NCBI GenBank assembly: GCA_002922725.1
Contig: PNEW01000007.1
Span: 1-41,058, forward strand
Origin: Verrucomicrobia bacterium Opi.OSU.00C
GTDB taxonomy: Bacteria; Verrucomicrobiota; Verrucomicrobiia; Opitutales; PNEW01
DNA: 41,058 bases
Reading direction: 5' to 3'
Under the pieces are notes generated by a model. It was not told the DNA's origin. It ran no database searches and saw only the letters and a program-made list of their open reading frames with translations. Below, piece after piece: positions 17,261 through 26,940 of this stretch (its first letter is position 1; each line of letters begins with the position of its first letter). Position numbers and translations under genes: made by a program.

Positions 17261-18289
17261 ATGCCGAAAGCTTCTATCCATTCAAGTGAACCTCTTCCTG
17301 TTAAATGTGTTCTTATTTCAATGTATGAATACGAAACTAATAAACCAGGTGAATTTCAATATTTTCAAGAAGCCGAAAGGTTGAATAAAACACATGCATT
17401 CTCTTATGCTGCTGATGATATATGGACGAATTACAACGGACTCGTCGCTCTAACGGTTGGAATTGGTGCGGCTAAAGCAGCCTCAACGACAATGGCATTT
17501 GGTCTCGATCCACGTTTTGACTTAACTCACGCCTATTTTTTAATTGCTGGAATTGCTGGAATCAATCCGCAATTTGGTTCACTAGCATGCACAGTATGGG
17601 CCAACTATTGTGTCGATGGTGATCTAGCACATGAAATTGATGCGAGGGAAATACCGTCATCTTGGTCGACTGGCATTATACCACTCGGTTGTGACACACC
17701 TTATAGTCAGCGATCAAAAAATGATACTGCCCTATTTCACAATAGCGAACTTTACACACTCGATTCTAGCCTTAGTGATTGGGCTTATAAAACTACTCAA
17801 TCTCTAAATTTATCAGATCTAGATAATAATCTCTTGGCAGCCTATCGAGGTCGTTATTTAAATTACCCTGAAGCTCAACGCCCCCCTTTTGTTCTCAAAG
17901 GCGATAATCTTTCTGCTACACGTTATTGGCATGGGAAATTATCCAATCAATGGGCAGAACGGTGGGTTGAACACTGGACTGGTAAAAAAGGTCGGTTTGT
18001 AACTTCCACAATGGAGGACGCTGGTACGCTTAGAGCTCTTTCTCAACTTGCCGCAGCCCATAGAATCGATTGGAATCGAATTCTCTTACTTCGTTCAGCG
18101 AGCAACTTTACAATGCAAGCACCAGATGGAATGACACCTCTACAAAGTTTGCTTGGAAGGGGTAATGGAAATGAAAATTTATTCCCGGGGTATATACCTA
18201 GCTTACGTTCTTTGCAACGTGTAGGAAGCAAAGTTATTAATAAAATTATTGAAAATTGGGATCGCTTTAAAGCGACGCCTCCTACTTGA
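17261..18289 (+). CDS. Purine nucleoside permease (NUP) family protein
   Basis: Member of the NUP family, named for a fungal purine nucleoside transporter but related to nucleoside phosphorylase-fold proteins. Recognisable segments are LISMYEYETNKPGEFQYF, WTNYNGLVALTVGIGAAKAASTTMAFG, YFLIAGIAGINPQFGSLAC, WANYCVDGDLAHEIDARE, FVTSTMEDAGTLRAL, and LLLRSASNFTMQAPDG. Bacterial homologues are commonly secreted, but I see no signal peptide here. The ORF track starts at a TTG (17249); ATG 17261 is more likely. No helices long enough for a permease are obvious, so transport itself is doubtful. A nucleoside-binding or nucleosidase role is possible. Confidence 0.85.
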   Translation: MPKASIHSSEPLPVKCVLISMYEYETNKPGEFQYFQEAERLNKTHAFSYAADDIWTNYNGLVALTVGIGAAKAASTTMAFGLDPRFDLTHAYFLIAGIAGINPQFGSLACTVWANYCVDGDLAHEIDAREIPSSWSTGIIPLGCDTPYSQRSKNDTALFHNSELYTLDSSLSDWAYKTTQSLNLSDLDNNLLAAYRGRYLNYPEAQRPPFVLKGDNLSATRYWHGKLSNQWAERWVEHWTGKKGRFVTSTMEDAGTLRALSQLAAAHRIDWNRILLLRSASNFTMQAPDGMTPLQSLLGRGNGNENLFPGYIPSLRSLQRVGSKVINKIIENWDRFKATPPT

Positions 18290-18390
18290 TCTTAGATACA
18301 AATTGAATAATCAAAACATTTGATATGACATCAAACAATGGATAATAAATTTTTCTGGATATCTTCAGTTAAACTACTCTTAAATTCACT

Positions 18391-19107
18391 ATGGCCAATG
18401 CTGTAATATTGTTGTGCGCTGGAATAAGTGCCCGAATGCGAAACCAGGTTACCGATAAAATACTAGTTCCCTTAAAGGGTAAACCTGTTGTAAACTACTC
18501 ACTCGAAGCATTTGCTACAAGTGGTACCGTGGACGAATACATTATTACTTATCGCGATCAGGTTCAGCGTATTGGTATATCTCAGGCTTTTGAGGATCAT
18601 CCCATTGCAGACTTAAATATTCGGTGGGTAATGGGAGGAATAGAACGCCAAGATTCGGTATTTAATGCACTCTCTCAACTCACCGATAATATAAGTTATG
18701 TTTTTATACATGATTGTGCACGACCCCTTATTGATCAACAATCACTTAAAAAACTTAGAGATAGAGTAAAAAAAGATAAGGCAGTTTCGCTTGCCCATAG
18801 GATAACAGATACGGTAAAATATATTGAATCTGATAACGAGGACCTACACCAATTACAATTAACTAATTTGGAACGAAGCAAACTTTGGGCAATGGAAACA
18901 CCACAAGTATTTGAGCGAAATCTTATTATCAAAGCTTACCAAACATTGAATGAGAAAAAAATCAAAGCAACCGATGACACAACAGCAGTAATCACCTATG
19001 GACATCGAATCAGCCTTCTGGAAAACTGTAATCCAAATCCAAAACTCACAATCCCTGAAGATATAACAATGATTGAAAACTTCATTGAAGATTTTAAGCT
19101 ATCTTGA
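18391..19107 (+). CDS. ispD: 2-C-methyl-D-erythritol 4-phosphate cytidylyltransferase IspD
   Basis: Third step of the MEP isoprenoid pathway: MEP plus CTP gives CDP-ME. The 238 residues carry a CTP-binding N-terminus (ILLCAGISARMRNQVTDKILVPLKGKPV), the VFIHDCARPLIDQQSL block, and WAMETPQVFERNLIIKAY followed by TDDTTAVITYGHRI. The usual AAGxGxRMG is altered to CAGISARMR, a modest deviation. ispF begins 9 bases after its stop, forming a classical ispDF pair. Confidence 0.93.
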   Translation: MANAVILLCAGISARMRNQVTDKILVPLKGKPVVNYSLEAFATSGTVDEYIITYRDQVQRIGISQAFEDHPIADLNIRWVMGGIERQDSVFNALSQLTDNISYVFIHDCARPLIDQQSLKKLRDRVKKDKAVSLAHRITDTVKYIESDNEDLHQLQLTNLERSKLWAMETPQVFERNLIIKAYQTLNEKKIKATDDTTAVITYGHRISLLENCNPNPKLTIPEDITMIENFIEDFKLS

Positions 19108-19116
19108 TATTCAACT

Positions 19117-19611
19117 ATGTCTTCACCCTACCGCATAGGATTTGGATACGATATTCATCAGTTGGTAATAGGGCGAAAGCTTGTACTTGGTGGTGTAAAT
19201 ATTCCTTTTCATAAAGGACTTAAGGGACATTCAGATGCCGATTGCCTCACACATGCTCTTGCAGATGCAATTCTTGGAGCAGCTGGTCTTTCTGATATCG
19301 GTTGCTATTTTCCAAATACCGAAGAAAAATATAAAGGCATTTGTTCACAAGTAATATTGAAGAAAGCAGTAGAGGAAGCAAAGGCTCACGGCTACAATTT
19401 AGTAAATGCTGATATCACGGTTATTGCAGAATCTCCAAAAATCGCTTCTTTTATCAATGAGATAAAAGCAACGCTTTCTATAACATTGGGTATTGGAAAC
19501 TCTGAAATTGGAATAAAAGCAACGACAAATGAAAAGTTAGGAGATATCGGGTGTGAAGAAGCAATTGCCACCCATGCTGTATGCCTGCTTACTTCAGAAG
19601 TTGATAACTAA
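19117..19611 (+). CDS. ispF: 2-C-methyl-D-erythritol 2,4-cyclodiphosphate synthase IspF
   Basis: Fifth step of the MEP pathway, cyclising CDP-ME-2-phosphate with release of CMP. The 164 residues have the zinc site GFGYDIHQL and KGHSDADCLTHALADAILGAAGLSDIGCYFPNT, and the C-terminal NEKLGDIGCEEAIATHAVCLL. Complete, translated right after ispD. A weak 7-bp hairpin follows its stop codon. Confidence 0.95.
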   Translation: MSSPYRIGFGYDIHQLVIGRKLVLGGVNIPFHKGLKGHSDADCLTHALADAILGAAGLSDIGCYFPNTEEKYKGICSQVILKKAVEEAKAHGYNLVNADITVIAESPKIASFINEIKATLSITLGIGNSEIGIKATTNEKLGDIGCEEAIATHAVCLLTSEVDN

Positions 19612-19623
19612 ATGAACATTTTT

Positions 19624-19641
19624 AAAGATTAATAATCTTTT
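19624..19641 (+). terminator. Weak hairpin after ispF
   Basis: AAAGATT-aat-AATCTTT followed by a short T-rich stretch, 13 bases after the ispF stop. The stem is AT-rich, so it is only a tentative terminator for ispDF. Confidence 0.35.
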
Positions 19642-19684
19642 CATTACTCTCTATTCGATCGTCTTGGTTCTAGTTTAAACCAAT

Positions 19685-19708
19685 ATGTATGTGTTTATGT
19701 ATGTGTTT
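19685..19708. repeat. Tandem 12-bp direct repeat
   Basis: Two perfect back-to-back copies of ATGTATGTGTTT lie in the intergenic region between convergent ispF and ndk. No function is visible; it is probably slippage-generated. Confidence 0.7.
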
Positions 19709-19771
19709 AATCTTAAAACATATGTGGAAAAACAGAAATAATGATAAAAGCTCTTTAGTTCATTATATCTC

Positions 19772-19799
19772 AAAAAACAACCTTATAGCTAAAGGTTGT
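19772..19799 (-). terminator. Rho-independent terminator of ndk, overlapping its stop codon
   Basis: On the minus strand ACAACCTT-TAGCTAT-AAGGTTGT forms a perfect 8-bp stem with a 7-base loop and runs into a run of six T. The ndk stop codon TAG (19789-19791) is the first part of the loop, so the coding sequence ends inside the terminator. This is the clearest intrinsic terminator in the window. Confidence 0.85.
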
Positions 19800-20208
19800 A
19801 GACCTCGCCTGAAGAAAAAAATCTTTTTATTTCTAATTTAGCATTTTCCACACTATCGGATGCGTGAACCACATTACGCATTAAATCAAGGCCAAGATCT
19901 CCCCTGATTGTCCCTTTTTCAGCTTTCCTAGAATCAGTAGAACCAACCAGATTACGCGCTTTATTCACGGCATTTTTACTCTGAAATACTGTAATAATTA
20001 CTGGTCGCTTAGACATGAATTCTTCAATCTTGTCAAAATGTGGAAGGTCAATAATATGTGCGTAGTGATCACGAAGTATGTTGCTCGATAAAGCAACCAT
20101 TTTGCATGCACAAATTTCAAATCCATTTTCTTCAAACCGCTGTAAGGTTTTGCCCACATTCTTATTTTCAAGAGAATCTGGTTTAAAAATTATAAGTGTT
20201 TTTTCCAT
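19789..20208 (-). CDS. ndk: Nucleoside diphosphate kinase
   Basis: Transfers phosphate from ATP to NDPs. The 139 residues carry EKTLIIFKPDSLENKNVG at the N-terminus, RPVIITVFQSKNAV, GTIRGDLGLDLMRNVVHASDSVENAKLEI with the phospho-accepting His in NVVHASDS, and FFSSGEVYNL. It is a normal-length single-domain NDK. It is a single-gene unit with its own terminator and runs convergent to ispDF. Confidence 0.95.
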   Translation of the reverse strand: MEKTLIIFKPDSLENKNVGKTLQRFEENGFEICACKMVALSSNILRDHYAHIIDLPHFDKIEEFMSKRPVIITVFQSKNAVNKARNLVGSTDSRKAEKGTIRGDLGLDLMRNVVHASDSVENAKLEIKRFFSSGEVYNL

Positions 20209-20533
20209 TAATTAATTTAATAAATGAGTTACTAACTGTTTCCATTTACATTATTATTTGACAGACCAAAATATGTTATTACCTGAAAAATTGTCTTATG
20301 TCATCCTTTATGGTTTATATAATTTTATTAGATGCTTTATTTTTTTATTACTTGAGTACAATTCCGCATTCTTGTTATGAGGGAATCGATAACCATTTTT
20401 ATTTATCTTCCTTATTGAGAACTATATTTAATATAATAAAGACAGAAAGGTTGATAGATATCATTCTGAACAAGAACCCGCTTAGCCTTCTAAAATAGAT
20501 TACTGTTTATTTAAAAATCAGCTATACTATAAA
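20209..20533. other. Intergenic region between ndk and clpC
   Basis: About 325 AT-rich bases between the ndk start and the clpC end. A 66-codon ORF (20298-20498, plus) is hydrophobic but has no recognisable family or start context, and I do not call it. The region should hold the ndk promoter and the 3' end of the clpC operon; no convincing terminator was seen. Confidence 0.5.
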
Positions 20534-23020
20534 TCAAGAGATACTCGAAGCTGGTTGGTCTTGAGTGAAGTCTAAAAGATCGTCTGCAACAACGACCTTA
20601 ATCAGTTCATTTTTCTTTAAATCACCACGTAGGATTGCCTCAGCCAATGGATCTTCAAGATATCTTTCTACTGCACGACGCAAGGGACGAGCACCATACT
20701 TCTCATCATAACCTTTATCAATAAGATAAACTTTTGCTTCATCGCTCACTGTAAGTTTAATATTATGTTCTATTAACCGTTTAGTGACTTTGGTTAACTC
20801 TAATTCGACAATTTTTATCAAATGTTCACGGTTGAGACTGTGAAAAATTACCATATCGTTTATTCGATTAAGAAATTCTGGCTTAAAAACTCGTTTTGAT
20901 TCCTCAAGTATTTTTTCCTTAACCTTTTCATAATCACTAATACCACTATTATCATCAGTACCAAATCCCAATGTCCCTCCCTTTTGTATCTGTTGAGCTC
21001 CAACATTCGATGTCATGATAATGATGGTATTTCGGAAATCAACAGTACGTCCTAGACTGTCTGTCAACCGACCATCCTCAAAGACTTGCAAGAGGAGCTG
21101 AATGACATCTGGATGTGCTTTCTCTATTTCATCAAAAAGAACAACGCAATAAGGTTTTCTTCTTACTGTTTCCGTAAGCTGACCACCTTCCTCATAGCCT
21201 ACATATCCAGGAGGAGATCCAATCAAGCGTGAGACAGTAAACTTTTCCATGTATTCGGACATATCAATCTGTACAATAGCTTCCTGCTCCCCAAACATTT
21301 TTTCCGCCAAAATTTTTGCTAGATGGGTTTTACCTACTCCTGTAGGTCCTAAAAACATGAACGAACCGATTGGTCGAAGAGGGTCTTTTAAATCAGCTCT
21401 TGAACGACGAAGCGCCTTGGCAATAACTTCGGTAGCCACATTTTGTCCAATAACATCTTCCTGTAATTCGTTTTCAAGCTTGAGAAGCTTCTCAGTCTCT
21501 TTTTCTTCCATCCGGCTAAGTGGTATACCTGTCCAAGTAGACACAACCTGAAGCATTTCCTCTTCATCAACTATAACCGTTGTTTCTTCACGCATTTTTT
21601 TCCAATTTTCGATCTTTTGCTCCCGTTCAGTTCGGAGTTGCTTCTCTTTATCTCGATATTTTGCCGCTTTCTCAAAATGTTGTTTACTTATGGATTCTTC
21701 TTTTTTCTTACATATACCTTCAATTTTTTCCAATAAATCTTCGATTTCAGGTGGTCGATTGAGTGAATCTATACGTGCACGCGCTCCTGATTCATCAAGA
21801 ACGTCAATAGCTTTATCAGGAAGATAGCGTCCAGTAATATAACGATCAGAGAGTTTAGCTGATAGCTCAATTGCTTTATCGGTGTAGGTTACTTTGTGAT
21901 GATCTTCGTACCTCGATCTTAATCCATTAAGTATTTGAATTGTTTCTTCAACTGAGGGTGCTTCAACCATCACACTTTGAAAGCGACGATCAAGAGCACT
22001 ATCCTTTTCAATATATTTGCGGTACTCGGAAAGCGTCGTAGCACCTATGCATTGCAATTCACCTCGAGAGAGAGCTGGTTTGAAAATATTTGAAGCGTCC
22101 ATTGCACCTTCTGCAGCTCCAGCACCAACAATAGTATGTAGCTCGTCGATAAAGATAATAATATTTTTAGCCCGACGTATCTCATCCATAACTGCTTTGA
22201 TACGCTCTTCAAATTGACCTCGATATTTTGTTCCCGCTACCATCAGTGCAAGATCCAGAGTAATCACACGTCTATTGACAAGAAGTTCGGGAACAATGCC
22301 AGAGGAAATCTCCTGAGCTAACCCTTCAACAATAGCAGTTTTACCAACTCCAGCCTCACCAATTAATACAGGATTATTTTTTGTCCGACGACAGAGTACT
22401 TGGATGATACGTCTTACTTCATCTTTACGTCCAATTACTGGATCAAGTTCATTCTTACGTGCTAGTTCAGTTAAATCTCGTCCAAAAGCCTTAAGAGCTG
22501 GTGTTTTAATATCTTTTTTTTCTTCTCCCAATGCACCCGTTGTAGATGGAACTGGTTCGGTTTCTTCACCAGAAAAACTTGGGTCTAATTCACTTAAGAT
22601 TTCATTGCGGCAACGTTCGATGTCGACATCAAGTGTTTTCAACACACGGGCAGCAACACCATCTCCTTCACGCAGGAGACCAAGCAGGATATGCTCAGTT
22701 CCTACATAACTATGATTTAACGCTTTAGCTTCTTTGCCAGCAAGGGCCAAAACTTTTTTTACACGAGGAGTGTATGGGATATTACCTGACGGTTTTGACT
22801 CTGGTCCCGTACCTACCTGCTTTTCTACTGCAGTACGTACTGTTTCAAGATCAAGACCCATCTTCTGTAAAACATTCACAGCAACTCCCTGTCCCAGGTT
22901 TATCAAGCCAAGTAAGAGATGTTCCGTTCCTACATAATTATGGTGGAATCTGTCAGCTTCTTTTCGTGCTAATGCCAGTACTTGTTGCGCACGCGGGGTA
23001 AAATTATTCATCGGATCCAT
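20534..23020 (-). CDS. clpC: ATP-dependent Clp protease ATP-binding subunit ClpC
   Basis: AAA+ unfoldase that feeds substrates to ClpP. The 828 residues contain two N-terminal Clp repeats (~5-145), AAA domain 1 (Walker [14 protein letters not shown], Walker [11 protein letters not shown]), a middle UVR-type coiled coil ([20 protein letters not shown]), AAA domain 2 ([12 protein letters not shown]) and the C-terminal D2-small domain. Both N-terminal repeats keep the YVGTEH glutamates (E33 and E109), which correspond to the phospho-arginine-binding glutamates described for B. subtilis ClpC. Together with adjacent mcsA and mcsB, this points to arginine-phosphorylation-dependent degradation. It is last of the mcsA-mcsB-clpC operon, 25 bases after mcsB. 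Confidence 0.95.
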   Translation of the reverse strand: MDPMNNFTPRAQQVLALARKEADRFHHNYVGTEHLLLGLINLGQGVAVNVLQKMGLDLETVRTAVEKQVGTGPESKPSGNIPYTPRVKKVLALAGKEAKALNHSYVGTEHILLGLLREGDGVAARVLKTLDVDIERCRNEILSELDPSFSGEETEPVPSTTGALGEEKKDIKTPALKAFGRDLTELARKNELDPVIGRKDEVRRIIQVLCRRTKNNPVLIGEAGVGKTAIVEGLAQEISSGIVPELLVNRRVITLDLALMVAGTKYRGQFEERIKAVMDEIRRAKNIIIFIDELHTIVGAGAAEGAMDASNIFKPALSRGELQCIGATTLSEYRKYIEKDSALDRRFQSVMVEAPSVEETIQILNGLRSRYEDHHKVTYTDKAIELSAKLSDRYITGRYLPDKAIDVLDESGARARIDSLNRPPEIEDLLEKIEGICKKKEESISKQHFEKAAKYRDKEKQLRTEREQKIENWKKMREETTVIVDEEEMLQVVSTWTGIPLSRMEEKETEKLLKLENELQEDVIGQNVATEVIAKALRRSRADLKDPLRPIGSFMFLGPTGVGKTHLAKILAEKMFGEQEAIVQIDMSEYMEKFTVSRLIGSPPGYVGYEEGGQLTETVRRKPYCVVLFDEIEKAHPDVIQLLLQVFEDGRLTDSLGRTVDFRNTIIIMTSNVGAQQIQKGGTLGFGTDDNSGISDYEKVKEKILEESKRVFKPEFLNRINDMVIFHSLNREHLIKIVELELTKVTKRLIEHNIKLTVSDEAKVYLIDKGYDEKYGARPLRRAVERYLEDPLAEAILRGDLKKNELIKVVVADDLLDFTQDQPASSIS

Positions 23021-23045
23021 AATGATTGTTTGGATTTTTTATAAA

Positions 23046-24134
23046 CTAGGTCCTATTAACTACTTTGTCAAAGTTAAGTGATGGTAAATCCGATAATTGT
23101 TCTCTCATATAACATGAACGATATTCATCACGTTGGTTTGGATCAATCTCAGTTTTTGCCGCATATTGGATGTGGCCAGGCCGACTTTCAATGTATAATC
23201 GATCAATACACGATCTATAGACTTCAGGTATAGCTTTTAAATCAATCGCCAAGCGCAACAAAGATAGTAAATTCATTGCTTCAGCTGAACTCAAAAGATG
23301 ACTGTTTTTTAAAAGTCCATATGCACGTCCCATTTTGTCCAAGAGTTTTATTGGGTCTTTTTCTAAAAGTTTATGTCTAGAGTTGTTTTCCTGTTCTATT
23401 ATTGTATTAAGAACATTTATCAGACGTTTAATTATCTCATCTTCACTCTCCCCAAGTGTCTGCTGGTTAGATATTTGAAATATACTCCCACTTGCATCCG
23501 AACCTTCTCCAAATACACCACGCACTGCCATACCTAGTTGATTTACAGCACGAATTACTTTTTCCATTTGATTTGCGATCACTAAAGCCGGTAAGTGCAT
23601 CATTGCAGACGCCCGCATGCCAGTTCCGACATTTGTTGGACAGGCTGTTAAATACCCTAACTCGGAAGAAAATGCGTAGTCGAGACTTTCTTCAAGAGCA
23701 CTGTCAATTTCATTTATCGATTTCCATGCCTGTTTAAACCGGAAACCACTTCGTAGGTATTGAATCCTTAAGTGATCTTCTTCATTGATCATCACCGAAC
23801 AAGACTGGTCTTTACTTACAACAAGACCACTCCCTTTTTTTGCTTTACTTAGTTCTCTACTAATTAAGTGGCGCTCCATTAATATTTGCTTTTCCAGTTC
23901 ACTCAACTCTTCCACTATTAATCGTGTTCCTCCTTTCATATTAGGTAGTGCTGACAGTGATTCCATACAAGTGGTCAAAATTTCCCTTCTTTGTGCCTCT
24001 TTGGCCCAATCTGGGAATGGAATGTCTAAAATGTTGCGCGCAAGCCTAATTCGAGTACTTAAAACCACAGGACAATTTAATTTAGCATTATGGGTCAGCT
24101 CTGCCTCGGCTTCTATAAGGGGACTAATAATCAT
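23046..24134 (-). CDS. mcsB: Protein-arginine kinase McsB
   Basis: Phosphorylates arginines on proteins, marking them for ClpCP. It is a guanido-kinase fold of 362 residues with STRIRLARNILDIPFPDW, the active-site loop SVMINEEDHLRIQYL (catalytic Glu), ELGYLTACPTNVGTGMRASAMMHLPAL, and RGVFGEGSDASGSIFQISNQ. The C-terminus has QRDEYRSCYMREQL, corresponding to the RDxxRA allosteric phospho-arginine site reported in Firmicute McsB, here RDEYRS. That supports a true McsB rather than a phosphagen kinase. It starts 8 bases after the mcsA stop, strongly coupled. Confidence 0.94.
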   Translation of the reverse strand: MIISPLIEAEAELTHNAKLNCPVVLSTRIRLARNILDIPFPDWAKEAQRREILTTCMESLSALPNMKGGTRLIVEELSELEKQILMERHLISRELSKAKKGSGLVVSKDQSCSVMINEEDHLRIQYLRSGFRFKQAWKSINEIDSALEESLDYAFSSELGYLTACPTNVGTGMRASAMMHLPALVIANQMEKVIRAVNQLGMAVRGVFGEGSDASGSIFQISNQQTLGESEDEIIKRLINVLNTIIEQENNSRHKLLEKDPIKLLDKMGRAYGLLKNSHLLSSAEAMNLLSLLRLAIDLKAIPEVYRSCIDRLYIESRPGHIQYAAKTEIDPNQRDEYRSCYMREQLSDLPSLNFDKVVNRT

Positions 24135-24141
24135 TGTAAGA

Positions 24142-24645
24142 TTAAACTTTACTTTTTAAATCATTTTTCAATTGCATGATTTTATCACGCCATTGCGCGG
24201 CATCTTCATAACGTTCAGCATTAATCGCGTTTTGAAGGTTATCTTCCCAAAGTTGGATCTGATTACGTGAAGCAACCCGCTGGGCTGATACTAAGGGAAC
24301 TTTTCCCTGATGCGTTGTTGATTTTTGCATCTCCCGTAACATGAGTCCTAATAAGTCCTTAAAGCTTTCGTAACATACGGCGCAACCAAATCGGCCGAGG
24401 CTTTTAAAATCAGCAGTCGACAACCCGCAGCTTTCGCACCGAGCCATATCAGCAACAATTTCATCATTAGAATCTTCTAAATTGTCGAGCAAATTAGCCA
24501 ATGTAAAATTACTAGGATCAGTCATCTTTTTTGCCAAAGCACAATCTTCACATATATCCACCTTGTGAATTTTATTATCGACAATTTGAGTAAGGTGAAT
24601 TGTGGCTTCCTTCTCGCAGTATTTACATTCTGTCGGTTTAGCCAT
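24142..24645 (-). CDS. mcsA: McsA-like zinc-finger / UVR-motif activator of McsB
   Basis: 167 residues with two cysteine zinc-finger pairs (CKYCEKEATIHL / DICEDCALAKK and ARCESCGLSTADF / GCAVCYESF) and a C-terminal UVR motif (DNLQNAINAERYEDAAQWRDKIMQLKNDL). That arrangement is typical of McsA, the activator of McsB. It is first gene of the operon. No CtsR repressor gene precedes it, unlike the classic ctsR-mcsA-mcsB-clpC operon of Firmicutes, so the promoter must be controlled otherwise. Confidence 0.9.
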   Translation of the reverse strand: MAKPTECKYCEKEATIHLTQIVDNKIHKVDICEDCALAKKMTDPSNFTLANLLDNLEDSNDEIVADMARCESCGLSTADFKSLGRFGCAVCYESFKDLLGLMLREMQKSTTHQGKVPLVSAQRVASRNQIQLWEDNLQNAINAERYEDAAQWRDKIMQLKNDLKSKV

Positions 24646-24804
24646 TATGTATTTGTATCATTATGATCGTGAATTTAGAAGATTAAATATTCCCTTAAAG
24701 TCATTTTAACCAGATAATTCAAGTTACATCCATCAAAAAGTAAATATATTCTATGCATGATTCATGCCAAAATCGAAAAAATCCATTAATATGAACTTTC
24801 CTAA

Positions 24805-24835
24805 ACGATTGTTTTTAAATTGTCGGCACAATCGT
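24805..24835. repeat. Inverted repeat with alternative pairing downstream of ilvE
   Basis: ACGATTGT (24805-24812) and ACAATCGT (24828-24835) form a perfect 8-bp inverted repeat just past the ilvE stop. The right arm can instead pair with ATTGT at 24819-24823 around CGGC. The two hairpins exclude each other. There is no clear U-run in the ilvE direction, so it may be a weak terminator or a processing hairpin. Confidence 0.5.
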
Positions 24836-24842
24836 CGAAAAC

Positions 24843-25709
24843 CTAAAGCATTGTACCTTCAATCGATACTTTTTTTCTGAAAGCCTCAATAAAGCGCAGA
24901 GTGGTTGTCCCTGGTTTACCATCACCTATTTCACGACCATCAATTTCTGTCACTGGAACAACTTCCGCTGCAGTACCCGTGAGAAAACATTCCTCCGCAT
25001 TCCAGAGATCATAACGTGTTAGTTCTACCTCCTTCAAGGGAATATCCATTTCTTTAGCAATATTGAATGCAACTTCCCTAGTTATACCCTTAAGATTACC
25101 TGCGGAGGTAGGTGTGGTATAAACCACTCCTTTAAAAAGAATAAACACGTTATCGCCGGTACACTCTGCTACACAACCACGATCATTTAACATTAATGCT
25201 TCAACATATCCAGCGTTTTGAGCATCCATTTTAGCCATGATATTATTGAGATAATTCAGTGATTTAATCATTGGGGGGAGTGCAGCTGGATTATTTCGCC
25301 ATGTTGCGACAGTAACAATTTTCATCCCGTTGGTGTAATACGAATCAGGGTATAATTGAATCCTATCCGCAATTATAATAATTTGCGGTGTTTCGCAAAG
25401 CTTAGGTGACAAGCCGAGATCTCCGATCCCTCGTGTCACGACCAAGCGGACATAGCCATCCACAAGCTTATTTTGACGGCAAGAATCGCACACTGCCTCA
25501 GATAAGTCACTTCGTGGCAAAGGTATTTTCAACATAATTGCCTTCGCAGACATTTCTAACCGTTCGAGATGCTCATCCAGCTTAAATACACAGCCCTCAT
25601 ATACTCGTATTCCTTCAAATACCCCATCCCCATAGAGCAAACCATGGTCGAAGACTGAAATTTTGGCATCTGCTGAGTCGAAAAATTCTCCGTTAATATA
25701 TACCTTCAT
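24843..25709 (-). CDS. ilvE: Branched-chain amino acid aminotransferase IlvE (fold-type IV PLP enzyme)
   Basis: PLP enzyme of 288 residues converting branched-chain 2-oxo acids to Val, Leu and Ile. It has SVFDHGLLYGDGVFEGIRVY, the catalytic Lys in PPMIKSLNYLNNIMAKMDA, VAECTGDNVFILFKG, GITREVAFNIAKE and ECFLTGTAAEVVPVTEIDGR, which together favour IlvE over D-amino acid transaminase or 4-amino-4-deoxychorismate lyase. Complete. It is a single gene, with the mcsA start about 200 bases beyond its 3' end. Confidence 0.92.
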   Translation of the reverse strand: MKVYINGEFFDSADAKISVFDHGLLYGDGVFEGIRVYEGCVFKLDEHLERLEMSAKAIMLKIPLPRSDLSEAVCDSCRQNKLVDGYVRLVVTRGIGDLGLSPKLCETPQIIIIADRIQLYPDSYYTNGMKIVTVATWRNNPAALPPMIKSLNYLNNIMAKMDAQNAGYVEALMLNDRGCVAECTGDNVFILFKGVVYTTPTSAGNLKGITREVAFNIAKEMDIPLKEVELTRYDLWNAEECFLTGTAAEVVPVTEIDGREIGDGKPGTTTLRFIEAFRKKVSIEGTML

Positions 25710-26118
25710 TATTTTTATATTAGAATTTATTATCGGTTTAGAGTGAAATATCCTGATTGTCTAGCGATAATTGGAAGAGGAAGTAAAGAGAAGACATTAC
25801 TTTGTCTCTATCAACTGTAATATAATCAGTAATGTGTATTATTCTAAATTCTTATTTACCCACTGTATTCTACTTTTAGTCTATCAGAATACACATAATT
25901 CTCATTTTAATTACTGGGATTCTACATATTACGATCCTATCGGTATTTAAACTTCTCATTAACAGAGCAATAATTGTACTGATTTTCCCTAATACATATT
26001 CTTCTAGCTTGTGAGTTCTATTAAACTATCCTCACGATTTATAAACATCATTATGAGTGACAATAATAATGTTTTATGAAGCCATGCTTAATAGAATTAG
26101 GAAACTATGTGACCAAAG
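25710..26118. other. Intergenic region upstream of ilvE
   Basis: About 410 AT-rich bases with stops in all frames. It probably includes the ilvE promoter and leader. The only structure I found is the hairpin at 26044-26073. No T-box or leucine-rich leader peptide was recognised. Confidence 0.5.
26044..26073 (-). terminator. Possible terminator hairpin downstream of the PhyH gene
   Basis: AACATCATTAT and ATAATAATGTT form an 11-bp imperfect inverted repeat (one mismatch) with an 8-base loop about 45 bases past the PhyH stop. AT-rich and without a strong U-run. Confidence 0.4.
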
Positions 26119-26883
26119 CTAAGAATTAGCATTTAATTTTCTTTGCATTGATTGGTAGCGTGCATCTTTAAAGTTAGCATTATCAAGATCCCCCTGTCCC
26201 TTTATTCGTTTTGCATCTGCTGTTATCCAATGGGTAGCGTATCCTCTACGCCAACGATCGGAATAGTTACGAGATGAACTGTGCAAAGTATATCCATGAT
26301 GAAAAACTACCCCACCTTTATGAACTGGTGCCAACTCCTCTTTAGCTAAATCAACTCGATCTTGATTTGGGATCATATTGTATGTTTCGTTTTCCATCGG
26401 GAAATGAGGGAGCATTCCTTCATTGTGAGAACCACTTATATAACGAAGACAACCATTTTCTTCGTCGACATCATCTAGGGCAATCCAAGCTGTAATAACA
26501 TCATTGACTGGAGAACATTGAAAATGAAAATTATCTTGGTGATAGGGTTTAGGTCCTCCATGATGAGGTGGCTTCATTAATATTTGGTCTGCTAGTAACA
26601 ATGGTGGCTTATTTATAAAAGTTTTAATCGCTTTATGAAGTCGATAATCCAGAACAAACTTTTGAAACTCAGTATGTTTAAAAAAAGCCTTATTAATTTT
26701 ACGAGGTATTATTGTCCCATCTGGTAATTGTTCAGTACTCACAGCCTCAGCTTTTTTGAGTTCTTTGCTCATTACCAAATTTGCTGTTTGGGCAATTCTT
26801 TCGGCTTCATGAGCATTAAAAATCCCTTCAATAACTACCCATCCTTTATCCCAATAATGCTTCACCTGTTTCTGTGTTATCAT
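26119..26883 (-). CDS. Phytanoyl-CoA dioxygenase (PhyH) family protein, intact copy of a paralogous pair
   Basis: Iron/2-oxoglutarate oxygenase of 254 residues with PYHQDNFHFQC (HxD), DVDEENGCLRYISGSHNEGM, HKGGVVFHHGYTLHSSSRNYSD (distal His) and RRGYATHWI (2-oxoglutarate Arg). It is close to the frameshifted copy at 36119, sharing KGWVVIEGIF, IIPRKIN, DVITAWIALDDV and NGCLRYI. It sits about 60 bases downstream of the symporter gene on the same strand, so the transporter may import its substrate. Substrate unknown. Confidence 0.92.
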   Translation of the reverse strand: MITQKQVKHYWDKGWVVIEGIFNAHEAERIAQTANLVMSKELKKAEAVSTEQLPDGTIIPRKINKAFFKHTEFQKFVLDYRLHKAIKTFINKPPLLLADQILMKPPHHGGPKPYHQDNFHFQCSPVNDVITAWIALDDVDEENGCLRYISGSHNEGMLPHFPMENETYNMIPNQDRVDLAKEELAPVHKGGVVFHHGYTLHSSSRNYSDRWRRGYATHWITADAKRIKGQGDLDNANFKDARYQSMQRKLNANS

Positions 26884-26940
26884 ACAACCATTCCTTATTT
26901 GAATAATTAAAAATCACCTTCGATTATGACAAGCTATAAA

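Noticed and set aside
19685-19708. CRISPR or iteron array from the tandem 12-mers
   Set aside because: Only two contiguous copies, no spacers, no cas or replication genes.
20298-20498. 66-residue hydrophobic ORF in the ndk-clpC spacer
   Set aside because: No family resemblance, no ribosome-binding site, and base composition like surrounding spacer.
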